From: an uncultured Polaribacter sp.
GTDB taxonomy: Bacteria > Bacteroidota > Bacteroidia > Flavobacteriales > Flavobacteriaceae
DNA: 64,000 nucleotides
Reading direction: 5' to 3'
Assembly (NCBI RefSeq): GCF_947503855.1
Contig: NZ_CANNFF010000004.1
Coordinates: 174,804-238,803 of the forward strand
Both the position numbers and the translations under genes were made by a program. This document shows positions 54,379 to 62,805 of this stretch, piece after piece; the stretch's first letter is position 1; every line of letters starts with the position of its first letter. The notes beneath the pieces are model-generated. The model did no database searches and was not told the DNA's origin. It saw only the letters and a program-made list of their open reading frames with translations.

Positions 54379-55056
54379 TTATAAACCCTTTTTATAACAA
54401 GGAGGTCTACCAAATGTATATATTAAAGAAAAACCAGTAAAAACATACCAGTCATTTCCTGTTCCTTCAAAATTTAAAGCAGATATTCTATTGGTAGAAT
54501 AGTCTATATCATCTTCAAATGTATATCTAAATGTTGTTTGCAAAGAAAAGGCAAATTTACCAAACAATCTAGATTTAAAACCTACTCCAAAAGGAATTGT
54601 ATAAGAAGTTTTATTTGTAAAACTATATACACCTGGGCTTATTTCATCTTGTACTGTGTTATAACTAAAACCTGCTAATTCTATGCTTATGTATGGTGTC
54701 CAACTTTTACTATCAGAATATGCATCATATTCATAAAAATTAAAATCCATACCAATAGCTAATTCATGTATTGTATTATTAAAATTAAAACCTCTATTTT
54801 GTTTTAAATCGGTCTCTGCGTTTCTATCATCTCCACTTATTGGTAAAAAACTGTACGTTGCCTTTAAGGCAATTCTTGGGTTGTAATTGTATTTAAAAAA
54901 CACGTTACCAGCAATTTTATTTGGGTATATATAATTAGTTCTACCAATGTCTCCAATAAAATTTGTGCCTCCTACAGTTAGTCCTACTTCGTATACTTGT
55001 CCCATTAAAAATGAGGAAATACTTACAAGCACGATAAATAAAATACTGTTTTTCAT
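54379..55056 (-). CDS. Outer-membrane protein, DUF6089-like
   Basis: A 225-residue exported protein with signal peptide (FIVLVSISSFLMGQ) and strand-rich body starting YEVGLTVGGTNFIGDIGR. It ends GFSLIYTFGRPPC, as in a small outer-membrane barrel. It matches the protein often found between NAD kinase and uppS in Flavobacteria (DUF6089 type, from memory). Its function is unknown. Being first in the operon with uppS, bamA and two OmpH-type genes, a part in envelope building is likely. Confidence 0.78.
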   Translation of the reverse strand: MKNSILFIVLVSISSFLMGQVYEVGLTVGGTNFIGDIGRTNYIYPNKIAGNVFFKYNYNPRIALKATYSFLPISGDDRNAETDLKQNRGFNFNNTIHELAIGMDFNFYEYDAYSDSKSWTPYISIELAGFSYNTVQDEISPGVYSFTNKTSYTIPFGVGFKSRLFGKFAFSLQTTFRYTFEDDIDYSTNRISALNFEGTGNDWYVFTGFSLIYTFGRPPCYKKGL

Positions 55057-55072
55057 TCTAAAAAATAGCGAG

Positions 55073-55080
55073 CAAATATA
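55073..55080 (-). promoter_or_regulatory. -7 element of the uppS-bamA operon
   Basis: On the minus strand this reads TATATTTG, a full match to TAnnTTTG, 16 bases ahead of the DUF6089-like gene. It suggests this envelope operon is transcribed apart from nadK, which lies 105 bases upstream. Confidence 0.5.
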
Positions 55081-55161
55081 GGAAATTCAATTTGCTTAAT
55101 AAAGTTAATGTTTAGTCTTTTTTGAATAACTACTATTTTAATGATTTATTGTAAAAAATCT

Positions 55162-56067
55162 TTAAAGATTGGTTTCGTTTCTAGTGTCTTCTCCCCAAAG
55201 TAATTTACTGCGTAAGGTGTTTAAAAAAGATTGGTTGTTGGGTATAATGCTTTGTACACTAAAAGGTGCTTTTTTGATAAATACTTTTGTATTTTTGGAT
55301 ATCGTGTAAATTCTTGAATCTAAAGAGATTAAAAAATCTTTTTCTCTTGAATCTACTTCTAATTGTATGGCGGTTTCGTCTGAAATAACCATAGGTCTCG
55401 CATTTAAATTATGTGGAGCAATAGGTGTAATTAGTACATTTTTAGAGTCTGGTGATATTACTGGGCCATTACAACTTAAAGAGTAGCCTGTAGAGCCTGT
55501 TGGTGTTGCAATAATTAAACCATCTGCCCAATAATTTGTTAAATATTCGTTATTTAAGCAGGTTCTAACACCAATCATAGAAGTGGTGTTTTTTCTTGCA
55601 ATGGTTACTTCATTTAAAGCAAAGTTTAATTCTTTAAAATCGTTGTTTTTTGGTGATGTTTCTACAGATAAAAGCGTTCTTTTTTGTATAGAATATTCAC
55701 CCCTTAATAAAAGGTCGATACTTTCTTTAATAGCTTTTTTATTAATTGTTGCTAAAAAGCCTAATCTGCCTGTATTTATTCCTAAAATAGGGATGTCTAA
55801 ATCTCTTATATAAGTTACTGCTCTTAAAATAGTTCCATCACCACCTAAGGTAAACATTAAATCGAAAGTTGGATCTAAGTCTTTAAAATCTGAAAAAACA
55901 GGATATTTTTTCTTTAAAATTTTACCCTCAATTAATAAGTTGTTAAATTTCTCTTCAATAAAACAAACAATATCATGAGCTTCTAAAACGCTTAAAAGAA
56001 TTTGTATTTCTTTTTCTGCGGAAATGGAATAAGATTGCCCGTAAACTGCTACTTTTTTCAAAATCAA
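55162..56067 (-). CDS. nadK: NAD kinase
   Basis: The 301-residue cytoplasmic enzyme phosphorylates NAD to NADP. Conserved parts are LGGDGTILRAV (GGDGT motif, with the catalytic Asp), LNEVTIARK (Asn-Glu motif) and DGLIIATPTGSTGYSLSCNGP (nucleotide site). Length is normal. It follows the CBS-domain gene by 40 bases on the same strand, so the two are likely cotranscribed. Confidence 0.95.
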   Translation of the reverse strand: MILKKVAVYGQSYSISAEKEIQILLSVLEAHDIVCFIEEKFNNLLIEGKILKKKYPVFSDFKDLDPTFDLMFTLGGDGTILRAVTYIRDLDIPILGINTGRLGFLATINKKAIKESIDLLLRGEYSIQKRTLLSVETSPKNNDFKELNFALNEVTIARKNTTSMIGVRTCLNNEYLTNYWADGLIIATPTGSTGYSLSCNGPVISPDSKNVLITPIAPHNLNARPMVISDETAIQLEVDSREKDFLISLDSRIYTISKNTKVFIKKAPFSVQSIIPNNQSFLNTLRSKLLWGEDTRNETNL

Positions 56068-56107
56068 TACTATTTTACTGTTTAAAAAATAATTTTTAAA
56101 ATCAACT

Positions 56108-56767
56108 TTACATTTCTAAATATTTTTGCAAATATTCAGACCTGTTTTTTAAATCTTCTAAATACACGTCATTTTCATGTGAAGAGATTATTTTATAATC
56201 ATACCTTCTAAAAGTATGCATTACTTCATTAATATCTTCTGATACAATTTTTAAGGTAACTTGAACAATCCCATCTTTTTTTTCGGAGATGTATAAACCT
56301 AATAATTTTCCTGAGTTAGATTCGATAATTTGAGCAATTTCACTCATAGAATAATCATTCTCTATTTTTTCTATAATTACCGTTTCGCTGTTTTCTATCA
56401 TAAAAGGACTTGTAGAAAAAACGTCTAAAACATCACACAAATCATAATAACCAATATACGCTTTGTTTTTATCTAAAACAGGAATAATGGTAGTGTTATT
56501 ATCTGCAAAAATTTTTAAAAGCTCTAACACAGTGGCTTTTTCATCAGCAAAAAAAGAGTTTAATAAATGTGTATAGGCAACTAATTTTTCTGATGTGTTT
56601 TCAATGGTGTGTATATCATCCTCTGCAAAACAGCCTAAAAGTTTGTTGTTTTCTACCACAGCAAAATGAGTAATAGGTAAATTATCAAACAGTTCTTTGG
56701 TAGCCTTTATACTACTTTTTAAACTAATGGGTTTTATTTCGTTTAAGATGTAATCTGTAATCTTCAT
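56108..56767 (-). CDS. CBS-domain protein
   Basis: A 219-residue cytoplasmic protein with two CBS domains: residues 1-60 (NLPITHFAVVENNKLLGCFAED) and 75-135 (TTIIPVLDKNKAYIGYYDL). A C-terminal ACT-like part follows (GKLLGLYISEKKDGIVQVTLK, about residues 150-200). CBS pairs bind adenosine nucleotides, so it may sense energy state, and its position just upstream of nadK on the same strand suggests a link to nucleotide supply. No enzymatic domain is present. In Flavobacteria this gene is regularly next to nadK and pdxJ. Confidence 0.85.
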   Translation of the reverse strand: MKITDYILNEIKPISLKSSIKATKELFDNLPITHFAVVENNKLLGCFAEDDIHTIENTSEKLVAYTHLLNSFFADEKATVLELLKIFADNNTTIIPVLDKNKAYIGYYDLCDVLDVFSTSPFMIENSETVIIEKIENDYSMSEIAQIIESNSGKLLGLYISEKKDGIVQVTLKIVSEDINEVMHTFRRYDYKIISSHENDVYLEDLKNRSEYLQKYLEM

Positions 56768-56802
56768 TCTCTACGAATATAGGATAAAATGATTTAATGG
56801 TT

Positions 56803-56810
56803 TATCTTTG
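56803..56810 (+). promoter_or_regulatory. -7 element of pdxJ
   Basis: TATCTTTG matches TAnnTTTG, 17 bases ahead of the pdxJ ATG. The -33 region shows no clear TTTG. Confidence 0.5.
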
Positions 56811-56827
56811 TACATTAATTATATACA

Positions 56828-57541
56828 ATGACAAAGTTAAGTGTAAATATCAATAAAATAGCAACCTTACGCAATTCTAGAGGAGGAAATGTGCCAAATT
56901 TATTAAAAGTTGCTGCAGACATAGAAAGTTTTGGTGCAAAAGGCATTACTATACATCCAAGACCAGATGAAAGACATATTAGATATCAAGACGCAAGAGA
57001 TTTGGTAAATGTAGTTACTACAGAGTATAATATTGAAGGAAACCCTGTACCTTCTTTTGTGGATTTAGTTTTAGAAACCAAACCAACGCAAGTTACATTG
57101 GTTCCAGATGCTGTAGATGCAATTACCTCCAATGCTGGTTGGGATACTTTAAAACATGCTTCTTTTTTAAGTGAAGTAATTCAGGAGTTTAAAAAACACA
57201 ATATTAGAACTTCTGTTTTTATAGATACAGATTTAAAATTGATTGAAGGAGCCAAAAAAATAGGTGCAGATAGAATAGAATTGTATACTGAAGAATTTGC
57301 TACACAATACGATTTAGGTAATGAAAATGGAGTAAAACCGTATACAGAAGCTGCTGTTTTTGCTCATGAAATAGGGTTGGGTATTAATGCGGGGCACGAT
57401 TTAAGCTTAGATAACATAGAGTTTTTTAAAAATAACATCCCAAATTTGGCAGAAGTTTCTATAGGACATGCTTTAATTGCAGAAAGCTTATACTTAGGTT
57501 TAGAAAACGTAATAAATATGTATTTACATAGGCTTAAATAG
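56828..57541 (+). CDS. pdxJ: Pyridoxine 5'-phosphate synthase
   Basis: The 237-residue cytoplasmic enzyme condenses deoxyxylulose 5-phosphate with 3-amino-1-hydroxyacetone phosphate to pyridoxine phosphate (vitamin B6). It shows LSVNINKIATLRNSRGGN, ITIHPRPDERHI, LVPDAVDAIT, the late glutamate in ELYTEEF and GINAGHDLSLDN with phosphate-binding glycine, then EVSIGHALIAE. Intact and of normal length. It is divergent from the CBS-nadK pair and followed after 87 bases by the hydrolase gene. GTTTAC-A-GTAAAC, a small hairpin, overlaps the end of the gene (57541-57553) but lacks a T run. Confidence 0.95.
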   Translation: MTKLSVNINKIATLRNSRGGNVPNLLKVAADIESFGAKGITIHPRPDERHIRYQDARDLVNVVTTEYNIEGNPVPSFVDLVLETKPTQVTLVPDAVDAITSNAGWDTLKHASFLSEVIQEFKKHNIRTSVFIDTDLKLIEGAKKIGADRIELYTEEFATQYDLGNENGVKPYTEAAVFAHEIGLGINAGHDLSLDNIEFFKNNIPNLAEVSIGHALIAESLYLGLENVINMYLHRLK

Positions 57542-57628
57542 TTTACAGTAAACAATTACAGTTTTCATAAATCTTTCTTTTAAAGTATTCAGTTCATCAT
57601 CTAATTATCAAACAAACCAATTATATAC

Positions 57629-58405
57629 ATGCTTAAAAACCCAATTTTACACTCCACAATAAAAGGAGAAGGAAACCCCTTATTAATTTTACACGGGTAT
57701 TTTGGAATGTCTGATAACTGGAAAACGTTAGGGAATCAGTTTTCTAAAGATTTTCAAGTTCATTTAATTGATCAAAGAAATCATGGTAGAAGTTTTCATA
57801 AAGATGCGTTTAATTATCAGGTTTTAGTAGAAGATTTATATAATTATATAAAACATCATCAGTTAGAAAATATTTATTTGATTGGGCATTCTATGGGAGG
57901 TAAAACAGCGATGCTGTTTGCGGTAACCTATCCAGAATTAGTTCATAAATTAGTGGTTGTAGATATTTCTCCAAGAGAATACCAACCTCATCATAATGCT
58001 ATTTTGGCGGCTTTAAATTCAGTAGATTTCTCTATACAAAACACCAGAGGTAAAGTAGATGAAAAATTAAAAGGGTTTATTCCAGAACCAGGTGTTAGAC
58101 AGTTTTTACTAAAAAATGTTTATTGGAAAGAAAAAGGGCAATTGGCTTACAGGTTTCATTTAAAATCGTTAACAGAAAACAACCCAGAAATAGGAGAGGC
58201 TTTACCTTCTTTTACCATTTTTGATAAAAAAACCTTATTCTTAAAAGGAGCTAAATCTGATTACATCACAGAAAAAGAAAAACCAAATATAGAGGCTCAT
58301 TTTCCAAATTCTAAAATAATTACCATACAAAATGCAGGCCATTGGTTGCATGCAGAAAATCCAAAGCAATTTTACAATGAGGTTTGTTCGTTTTTAAATT
58401 TGTAA
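57629..58405 (+). CDS. Alpha/beta-fold hydrolase, YbfF-like
   Basis: This 258-residue cytoplasmic protein has the full alpha/beta-hydrolase set: oxyanion region LHGYFGMSDNW, the nucleophile elbow GHSMGG with Ser near residue 93, VVVDISPREY, a later acid, and the histidine in NAGHWLHAENP. It resembles the esterase YbfF (acyl-CoA or short-chain ester cleavage). The natural substrate is not known. It is convergent with a small gene at 58413. Confidence 0.85.
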   Translation: MLKNPILHSTIKGEGNPLLILHGYFGMSDNWKTLGNQFSKDFQVHLIDQRNHGRSFHKDAFNYQVLVEDLYNYIKHHQLENIYLIGHSMGGKTAMLFAVTYPELVHKLVVVDISPREYQPHHNAILAALNSVDFSIQNTRGKVDEKLKGFIPEPGVRQFLLKNVYWKEKGQLAYRFHLKSLTENNPEIGEALPSFTIFDKKTLFLKGAKSDYITEKEKPNIEAHFPNSKIITIQNAGHWLHAENPKQFYNEVCSFLNL

Positions 58406-58412
58406 AATTTAA

Positions 58413-58649
58413 TTATGCTACTACTTCTCCACGATGTGGTTTTAAAGCATCTCTAAATATTTTCATATTTGTTTCATCAACATTTATAAAAGCAGCACAT
58501 AACATGGGGTTAACCTCTTTGATATCTATAGTGTAATAAGGTAAGCTTTCTGCAGTTGCAAATTCTTTTAAGTGTTTGGTATGATGTATGGCAGTTTCTT
58601 TTGCATCTTCGCCTCTAAAATCCCATATAAGTTTTATTTTTCTACTCAT
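58413..58649 (-). CDS. Small conserved-looking protein of unknown function
   Basis: A 78-residue cytoplasmic protein beginning MSRKIKLIWDFRGEDAKETA, with two His-rich turns (IHHTKHLKEFA) and ending LKPHRGEVVA. No domain is recognised. I chose the ATG at 58649, because the sequence ahead of it has no leader character. It overlaps the end of thiN by 8 bases, so it is translated from the same transcript. The regular alternation of strands and helices suggests a small ferredoxin-like fold; this is a guess. Confidence 0.7.
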   Translation of the reverse strand: MSRKIKLIWDFRGEDAKETAIHHTKHLKEFATAESLPYYTIDIKEVNPMLCAAFINVDETNMKIFRDALKPHRGEVVA

Positions 58650-59265
58650 TTTTGTTTTTTTTATGATTGATGAAAACACATAAATCCCCTTTTTTAAAGT
58701 TAATTTTCACAATATTTTCTATCGCTTTATTTCTAGTGCCAATACTTTTTCCAAAGGTTAAATCTGTATTTTTTAAAGGATATTGTAAACCTTTAGAAGT
58801 GATGCTTTTTGCCTTTGGTAAAGGAATTAAAGACACAGTGTTGTGTAAACAACCTATAATTTCTGTTTTTTTATCAGCTAAAAAATACCAGCCATAATTA
58901 TCAAAAAAAGTAATTTTCAAGTCTTTTTTCCAGCGAACTGCCGTGTGTAAATTTCCTAAAAAATGATCTTGTTCTTTGCCACTTGCACCAAAAACATCAA
59001 TATTATAAAATCCTTTGTGAAACAAAATTTTTAGAATTTTATCAAAATCTGTAAAATCTTGGTTGGGTGTTTTAATAACTTCAATCTCTTTTGGTATGTC
59101 TGCTAAAGAATCAAAATCGCCACTAATAAAATGAGGTGTAATTTTACGATCTTTTAAAAATTGATACGCGCCATCTGTAGCGCAAATAAGACTATACGCA
59201 TTAAAATTGGGTAGTTTTTTAGGTTTTTCGCCGTTTAATAATAAAAAAACTTTGTTGTTTTTCAT
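58642..59265 (-). CDS. thiN: Thiamine pyrophosphokinase
   Basis: The roughly 207-residue enzyme transfers diphosphate from ATP to thiamine, giving the coenzyme thiamine diphosphate. It shows the early ICATDGAYQFL, the substrate motif FISGDFDSL and NQDFTDFDKILK, followed by the C-terminal beta-sandwich (SLIPLPKAKSITSKGLQYPL). I preferred the ATG at 59265 to that at 59334, since the longer form would overlap the mvaD start and contribute no conserved sequence. The small 78-residue gene follows in the same transcript. Confidence 0.9.
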   Translation of the reverse strand: MKNNKVFLLLNGEKPKKLPNFNAYSLICATDGAYQFLKDRKITPHFISGDFDSLADIPKEIEVIKTPNQDFTDFDKILKILFHKGFYNIDVFGASGKEQDHFLGNLHTAVRWKKDLKITFFDNYGWYFLADKKTEIIGCLHNTVSLIPLPKAKSITSKGLQYPLKNTDLTFGKSIGTRNKAIENIVKINFKKGDLCVFINHKKNKNE

Positions 59266-59279
59266 AAAAACAAAAGTAG

Positions 59280-59308
59280 TTTGTTTTTTATAAATAGTTT
59301 TATCTTTG
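59280..59308 (+). promoter_or_regulatory. Promoter of mvaD
   Basis: TTTG (59280-59283) and TATCTTTG (59301-59308), 17 bases apart, match the -33 and -7 elements of Bacteroidota promoters. Transcription should begin about 10 bases ahead of the TTG start. Confidence 0.65.
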
Positions 59309-59324
59309 ACACAAATTATACAGT

Positions 59325-60425
59325 TTGAGTACAAAACAATTTATTGCAGAAATTTCTTCAAAAAAAATAGAAAAAGCCACGTTTACATGGCAAACACCTA
59401 GCAATATTGCTTTGGTAAAATATTGGGGTAAAACCAATCCGCAAATACCTAAAAATGCGTCTATAAGTTTTACGTTAAATAATTGTAATACCAAAACTAC
59501 AATTGAATTTACCCATAAACAAAATTCTAATAATGTTTCAGAATTAGAGAATAAAGTAGATTTTGATTTGTTTTTTGAAGGAAAAAAGAAGGAGGAATTC
59601 AAACCAAAAATTGCAGAATTTTTTAAAAGAGTACAACTATATTGTCCTTATATTTTTGATTATCAAATGATAATCCATTCAGAAAATTCTTTTCCACATT
59701 CAAGCGGAATTGCCTCTTCTGCAAGTGGTTTAAGTGCTATAGCTATGTGTTTAATGAGTTTAGAAAGTAAATTAAATACCAGTTTAACTAAAGAATTTAT
59801 CAATAAAAAAGCTTCTTTTTTAGCAAGATTAGGTTCTGGAAGCGCAAGTAGAAGTGTAGAAGGGCCTTTAGTTGTTTGGGGTAATCACCCAGAAATAGAA
59901 GGAAGTTCAGATTTGTTTGGTATAAAATTTCCACACAAAGTACATTCTGCTTTTCAGAATTATCAAGATACAATTTTGCTGGTAGACAAAGGTGAAAAAC
60001 AAGTTTCTAGTACTCTAGGCCATAATTTAATGCAAAACCATCCCTTTGCAGAAAATCGATTTGCACAGGCTAACGAAAACTTAGGTAAACTCTCTAAAAT
60101 TCTTCAAAACGGAAATATTAAAGCGTTTGTAAATTTGGTAGAAAGTGAAGCATTAACCTTGCATGCAATGATGTTAACGAGTCAACCGTATTTTATTTTG
60201 ATGAAACCAAATACGTTAGAAATTATTAATAAAATTTGGGAATATCGTCAAGAAAACAACAGTAATGTTTGTTTTACGCTAGATGCAGGTGCAAATGTAC
60301 ATGTGCTGTATCCGTTTTCAGAAAAAGAAAGTGTGCAACAATTTATAGATAAGAAGTTGTATAAGTATTGTCAGAAAAAACAGTATATTTACGACAGTGT
60401 TGGATTAGGTGCTAAATCACTTTAA
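59325..60425 (+). CDS. mvaD: Diphosphomevalonate decarboxylase
   Basis: This 366-residue GHMP-fold enzyme makes isopentenyl diphosphate from mevalonate diphosphate with ATP, the last step of the mevalonate pathway. It has SNIALVKYWGK, the ATP loop PHSSGIASSASGLSA, LGSGSASRSVEGPLVVWG with the catalytic region, and TLDAGANVHVLYP. The start is TTG: the first ATG (60118 region) would lose the substrate site, and a promoter sits just ahead of 59325. It leads a plus-strand group with a MORN protein, a GHMP kinase and a UbiA prenyltransferase. Confidence 0.93.
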   Translation: MSTKQFIAEISSKKIEKATFTWQTPSNIALVKYWGKTNPQIPKNASISFTLNNCNTKTTIEFTHKQNSNNVSELENKVDFDLFFEGKKKEEFKPKIAEFFKRVQLYCPYIFDYQMIIHSENSFPHSSGIASSASGLSAIAMCLMSLESKLNTSLTKEFINKKASFLARLGSGSASRSVEGPLVVWGNHPEIEGSSDLFGIKFPHKVHSAFQNYQDTILLVDKGEKQVSSTLGHNLMQNHPFAENRFAQANENLGKLSKILQNGNIKAFVNLVESEALTLHAMMLTSQPYFILMKPNTLEIINKIWEYRQENNSNVCFTLDAGANVHVLYPFSEKESVQQFIDKKLYKYCQKKQYIYDSVGLGAKSL

Positions 60426-60448
60426 AACAAGAGAGTTTATATTTTTTT

Positions 60449-60853
60449 ATGAAAATAGTAGTAGCAATTGGTTTTTTTATTTGTGCTTTTTATAGCATAG
60501 AAACTGTTGCGCAAAAAAAAATATATTTTGATGCAAATTGGAATAGAACCACACAACAAAAAGCATCTTATTACAGGTCTTTAGACAACGCTAACAAAGA
60601 AAAAAAGTTAGTGATAGATTATTTTATAACAGGTAAAAAAGTAAGAGAAGTTTTTTACGACAATGGTAGACCAGATGGTAAATTCTCTGAATTTTACAGT
60701 TCTGGTGAATTAAAAACTACAGGAACATATAAAAAAGGTCTTAAAGCAGGTATGTGGAAAACCTACTACAAAAATGGCAAAATAAAAGAAAAAGGCAGTT
60801 TTAAAAAAGGCAAAAAAGTTGGGGTTTGGAAAATCTACTATAAAAACGATTAA
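60449..60853 (+). CDS. MORN-repeat protein, exported
   Basis: This 134-residue protein has a signal peptide (VAIGFFICAFYSIETVAQ), a 45-residue linker and about three MORN-type repeats (NGRPDGKFSEFYSSGELK, GLKAGMWKTYYKNGKIKEKG, GKKVGVWKIYYKND). It resembles YwqK-like proteins. Such repeats occur widely in Bacteroidota exported proteins and no enzyme role can be deduced. It lies 23 bases after mvaD and 61 before the GHMP kinase, so may simply ride in the same transcript. Confidence 0.75.
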   Translation: MKIVVAIGFFICAFYSIETVAQKKIYFDANWNRTTQQKASYYRSLDNANKEKKLVIDYFITGKKVREVFYDNGRPDGKFSEFYSSGELKTTGTYKKGLKAGMWKTYYKNGKIKEKGSFKKGKKVGVWKIYYKND

Positions 60854-60887
60854 GTTGGTGTAAGTTTTCGTTAAAATTATAATTCGT

Positions 60888-60895
60888 AATTTTGT
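60888..60895 (+). promoter_or_regulatory. Possible -7 element of the GHMP kinase gene
   Basis: TAATTTTG matches TAnnTTTG, 19 bases ahead of the ATG at 60915. An imperfect -33 (TTTTCG) lies 17 bases upstream. Confidence 0.45.
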
Positions 60896-60914
60896 AATAC
60901 TATAAAAAGAAAAA

Positions 60915-61841
60915 ATGAAAGGACCATTATTTTATGCTAAGATTCTTCTTTTTGGAGAATATGGAATTATAAAAGATTCTAAGGGTTTGGCGATACCTTT
61001 TAACGCATACAGAGGTGCTTTAAAAACATCTCATAAACTTACAGGTAAAGCAAAAGTTTCTAACGAAAATTTACAGCTTTTTTACACCTACTTAAAAGGT
61101 TTAAAAACAGACTTGGTTTCTTTTAATTTAAAAGACTTTAAAAAAGATATAGATAACGGTATGTATTTTGATTCTTCCATACCACAAGGCTATGGTGTTG
61201 GAAGTTCTGGGGCTTTAGTAGCTTCTATTTATGATAAATATGCTGCTGATAAAATTACAGTTTTAGAAAATTTAACAAGAGATAAATTGTTAAATTTAAA
61301 ACAGATTTTTTCTTTAATGGAGTCCTTTTTTCATGGAAATAGCTCTGGTTTAGACCCTTTAAACAGTTATTTAAGTCTGCCCATTTTAATCAACTCTAAA
61401 GAAAATATAGAGCCAGCCGGAATCCCTTCACAAAAAGAAGGTAAAGGAGCCGTATTCTTATTAGATTCAGAGCAAATTGGAGAAACTGCACCTATGGTAA
61501 ACATCTTTATGAATAAGATGAAAAACGAAGGATTTAGAAAAATGATTAGCGAAGAATTTGCAAAAACTACAGATGCTTGTATAGAAGACTTTTTACATGG
61601 AAATGTAAAATCTTTATTTGGCAATGTAAAATCTTTATCTAAAATTGTGTTAAAAAACTTTAAACCAATGATACCAGCTGCTTTTCATAAAGTTTGGGAA
61701 AAAGGTATTGCCACCAACGATTACTACCTAAAACTTTGTGGTTCTGGTGGTGGAGGTTATATTTTAGGTTTTACTGAAGACTATGCAAAAGCTCAAAAAA
61801 GTTTAAAAGATTATAAGCTAGAACTAGTTTACAGATTTTAA
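60915..61841 (+). CDS. GHMP kinase, probable mevalonate kinase
   Basis: A 308-residue cytoplasmic enzyme of the GHMP family: AKILLFGEYGIIKDSKGLAI at the N-terminus, the ATP loop PQGYGVGSSGALVASIYDKY, GNSSGLDPLNSYLSL with the likely catalytic Asp, and CGSGGGGYILGF at the C-terminus. With mvaD next to it, phosphorylation of mevalonate (or phosphomevalonate) is the likely reaction. Bacteroidota mevalonate kinases are often annotated only as GHMP kinase, so the exact step is inferred from context. UbiA follows 8 bases later. Confidence 0.85.
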   Translation: MKGPLFYAKILLFGEYGIIKDSKGLAIPFNAYRGALKTSHKLTGKAKVSNENLQLFYTYLKGLKTDLVSFNLKDFKKDIDNGMYFDSSIPQGYGVGSSGALVASIYDKYAADKITVLENLTRDKLLNLKQIFSLMESFFHGNSSGLDPLNSYLSLPILINSKENIEPAGIPSQKEGKGAVFLLDSEQIGETAPMVNIFMNKMKNEGFRKMISEEFAKTTDACIEDFLHGNVKSLFGNVKSLSKIVLKNFKPMIPAAFHKVWEKGIATNDYYLKLCGSGGGGYILGFTEDYAKAQKSLKDYKLELVYRF

Positions 61842-61849
61842 ATTACTTT

Positions 61850-62767
61850 ATGAGTTCTCTAAAACTTAAACGACTAATAATTAAAATTTTTAGTTTATTT
61901 TCTACAGTAAGAGCTTACAATATATTGGTATTAGTAGCGGCTCAATATTTAGCAGCAATTTTTATTTTTTCGCCAACAAAATCTCTAAGCGATGTAGTTT
62001 TTAATTTACACTTACTTTATTTAGTGTTAGCCTGTGTTTTTGTGATTTCAGGAGGTTATATTGTCAATAATTTTTATGATGTAAAAGTAGACAAAATTAA
62101 TAGACCTCTAAAAACAGGTTTAGACAATTATGTGAAACAAGAAACCAAATTAAAACTCTATTTTTTACTTAATTTTATTGGTTTTTTTTTCGGTATTTTA
62201 ATTTCTTTTAGGGCTGCTGTGTTTTTTGCATTTTATATATTTTCAATTTGGTTATACTCTCATAAACTAAAAAAGTATCCTTTTATTGGGGTTATTTCTG
62301 CCACAATTTTAACAGTATTGCCTTTTTTTGCTGTATTTGTCTATTTTGGTAATTTTTCTAAAATAATTTTTGTGCATGCAAGTTTTTTATTTTTAGTAAT
62401 TATGGTGCGCGAATTAATTAAAGATTTACAAAATATAAAAGGTGCCATTGCAAATAACTATCAAACATTTCCAGTGGTTTATGGCGAAAAAAAAACCAAG
62501 CAACTTTCTATAATATTACTTGTTTTAACTGTTTTTCCAATAGCAATTTTGTTTAGCTACCCTGGTTTAAACTATATGAGATATTATTTTTATTTTGCAT
62601 TATTTATACTAATTTTTGTGGGCTTTTATTTATGGAAATCGGTCTCTAGCAATCAGTACAGACGATTGCATAACACCCTAAAAATATTACTCTTAATTGG
62701 CGTTTTATGTTTGATATTTATAGATACTTCTTTATTAATAGATAAAGTAATCAATAGATTGAATTAG
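61850..62767 (+). CDS. UbiA-family prenyltransferase
   Basis: This 305-residue inner-membrane protein has eight to nine helices and the two Asp-rich motifs of UbiA enzymes: NNFYDVKVDKINRP (residues 74-87) and RELIKDLQNIKGA (about 186-198). They bind magnesium and a prenyl diphosphate. In Flavobacteria such proteins are commonly labelled as geranylgeranylglycerol-phosphate geranylgeranyltransferase. The second motif here has Asn-Ile-Lys-Gly in place of an Asp-rich pair, so the acceptor is uncertain. Neighbouring mevalonate genes would supply its isoprenoid donor. Confidence 0.85.
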   Translation: MSSLKLKRLIIKIFSLFSTVRAYNILVLVAAQYLAAIFIFSPTKSLSDVVFNLHLLYLVLACVFVISGGYIVNNFYDVKVDKINRPLKTGLDNYVKQETKLKLYFLLNFIGFFFGILISFRAAVFFAFYIFSIWLYSHKLKKYPFIGVISATILTVLPFFAVFVYFGNFSKIIFVHASFLFLVIMVRELIKDLQNIKGAIANNYQTFPVVYGEKKTKQLSIILLVLTVFPIAILFSYPGLNYMRYYFYFALFILIFVGFYLWKSVSSNQYRRLHNTLKILLLIGVLCLIFIDTSLLIDKVINRLN

Positions 62768-62791
62768 TATCTAATAATATAACTACCTTTG
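62759..62791 (+). promoter_or_regulatory. Promoter of the pseudouridine synthase gene
   Basis: TTG (62759-62761) and TACCTTTG (62784-62791), 22 bases apart, fit the -33 and -7 pattern. It starts inside the end of the UbiA gene and lies 14 bases ahead of the next ATG. Confidence 0.5.
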
Positions 62792-62805
62792 CAAAAATAT
62801 TTATA

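Noticed and set aside
57541..57553. GTTTAC-A-GTAAAC hairpin as terminator of pdxJ
   Set aside because: Six-pair stem with one-base loop and no T run; too weak to call.
58406..59330. TPP riboswitch near thiN
   Set aside because: The leader ahead of thiN is shorter than 60 bases and contains no THI-box-like sequence.
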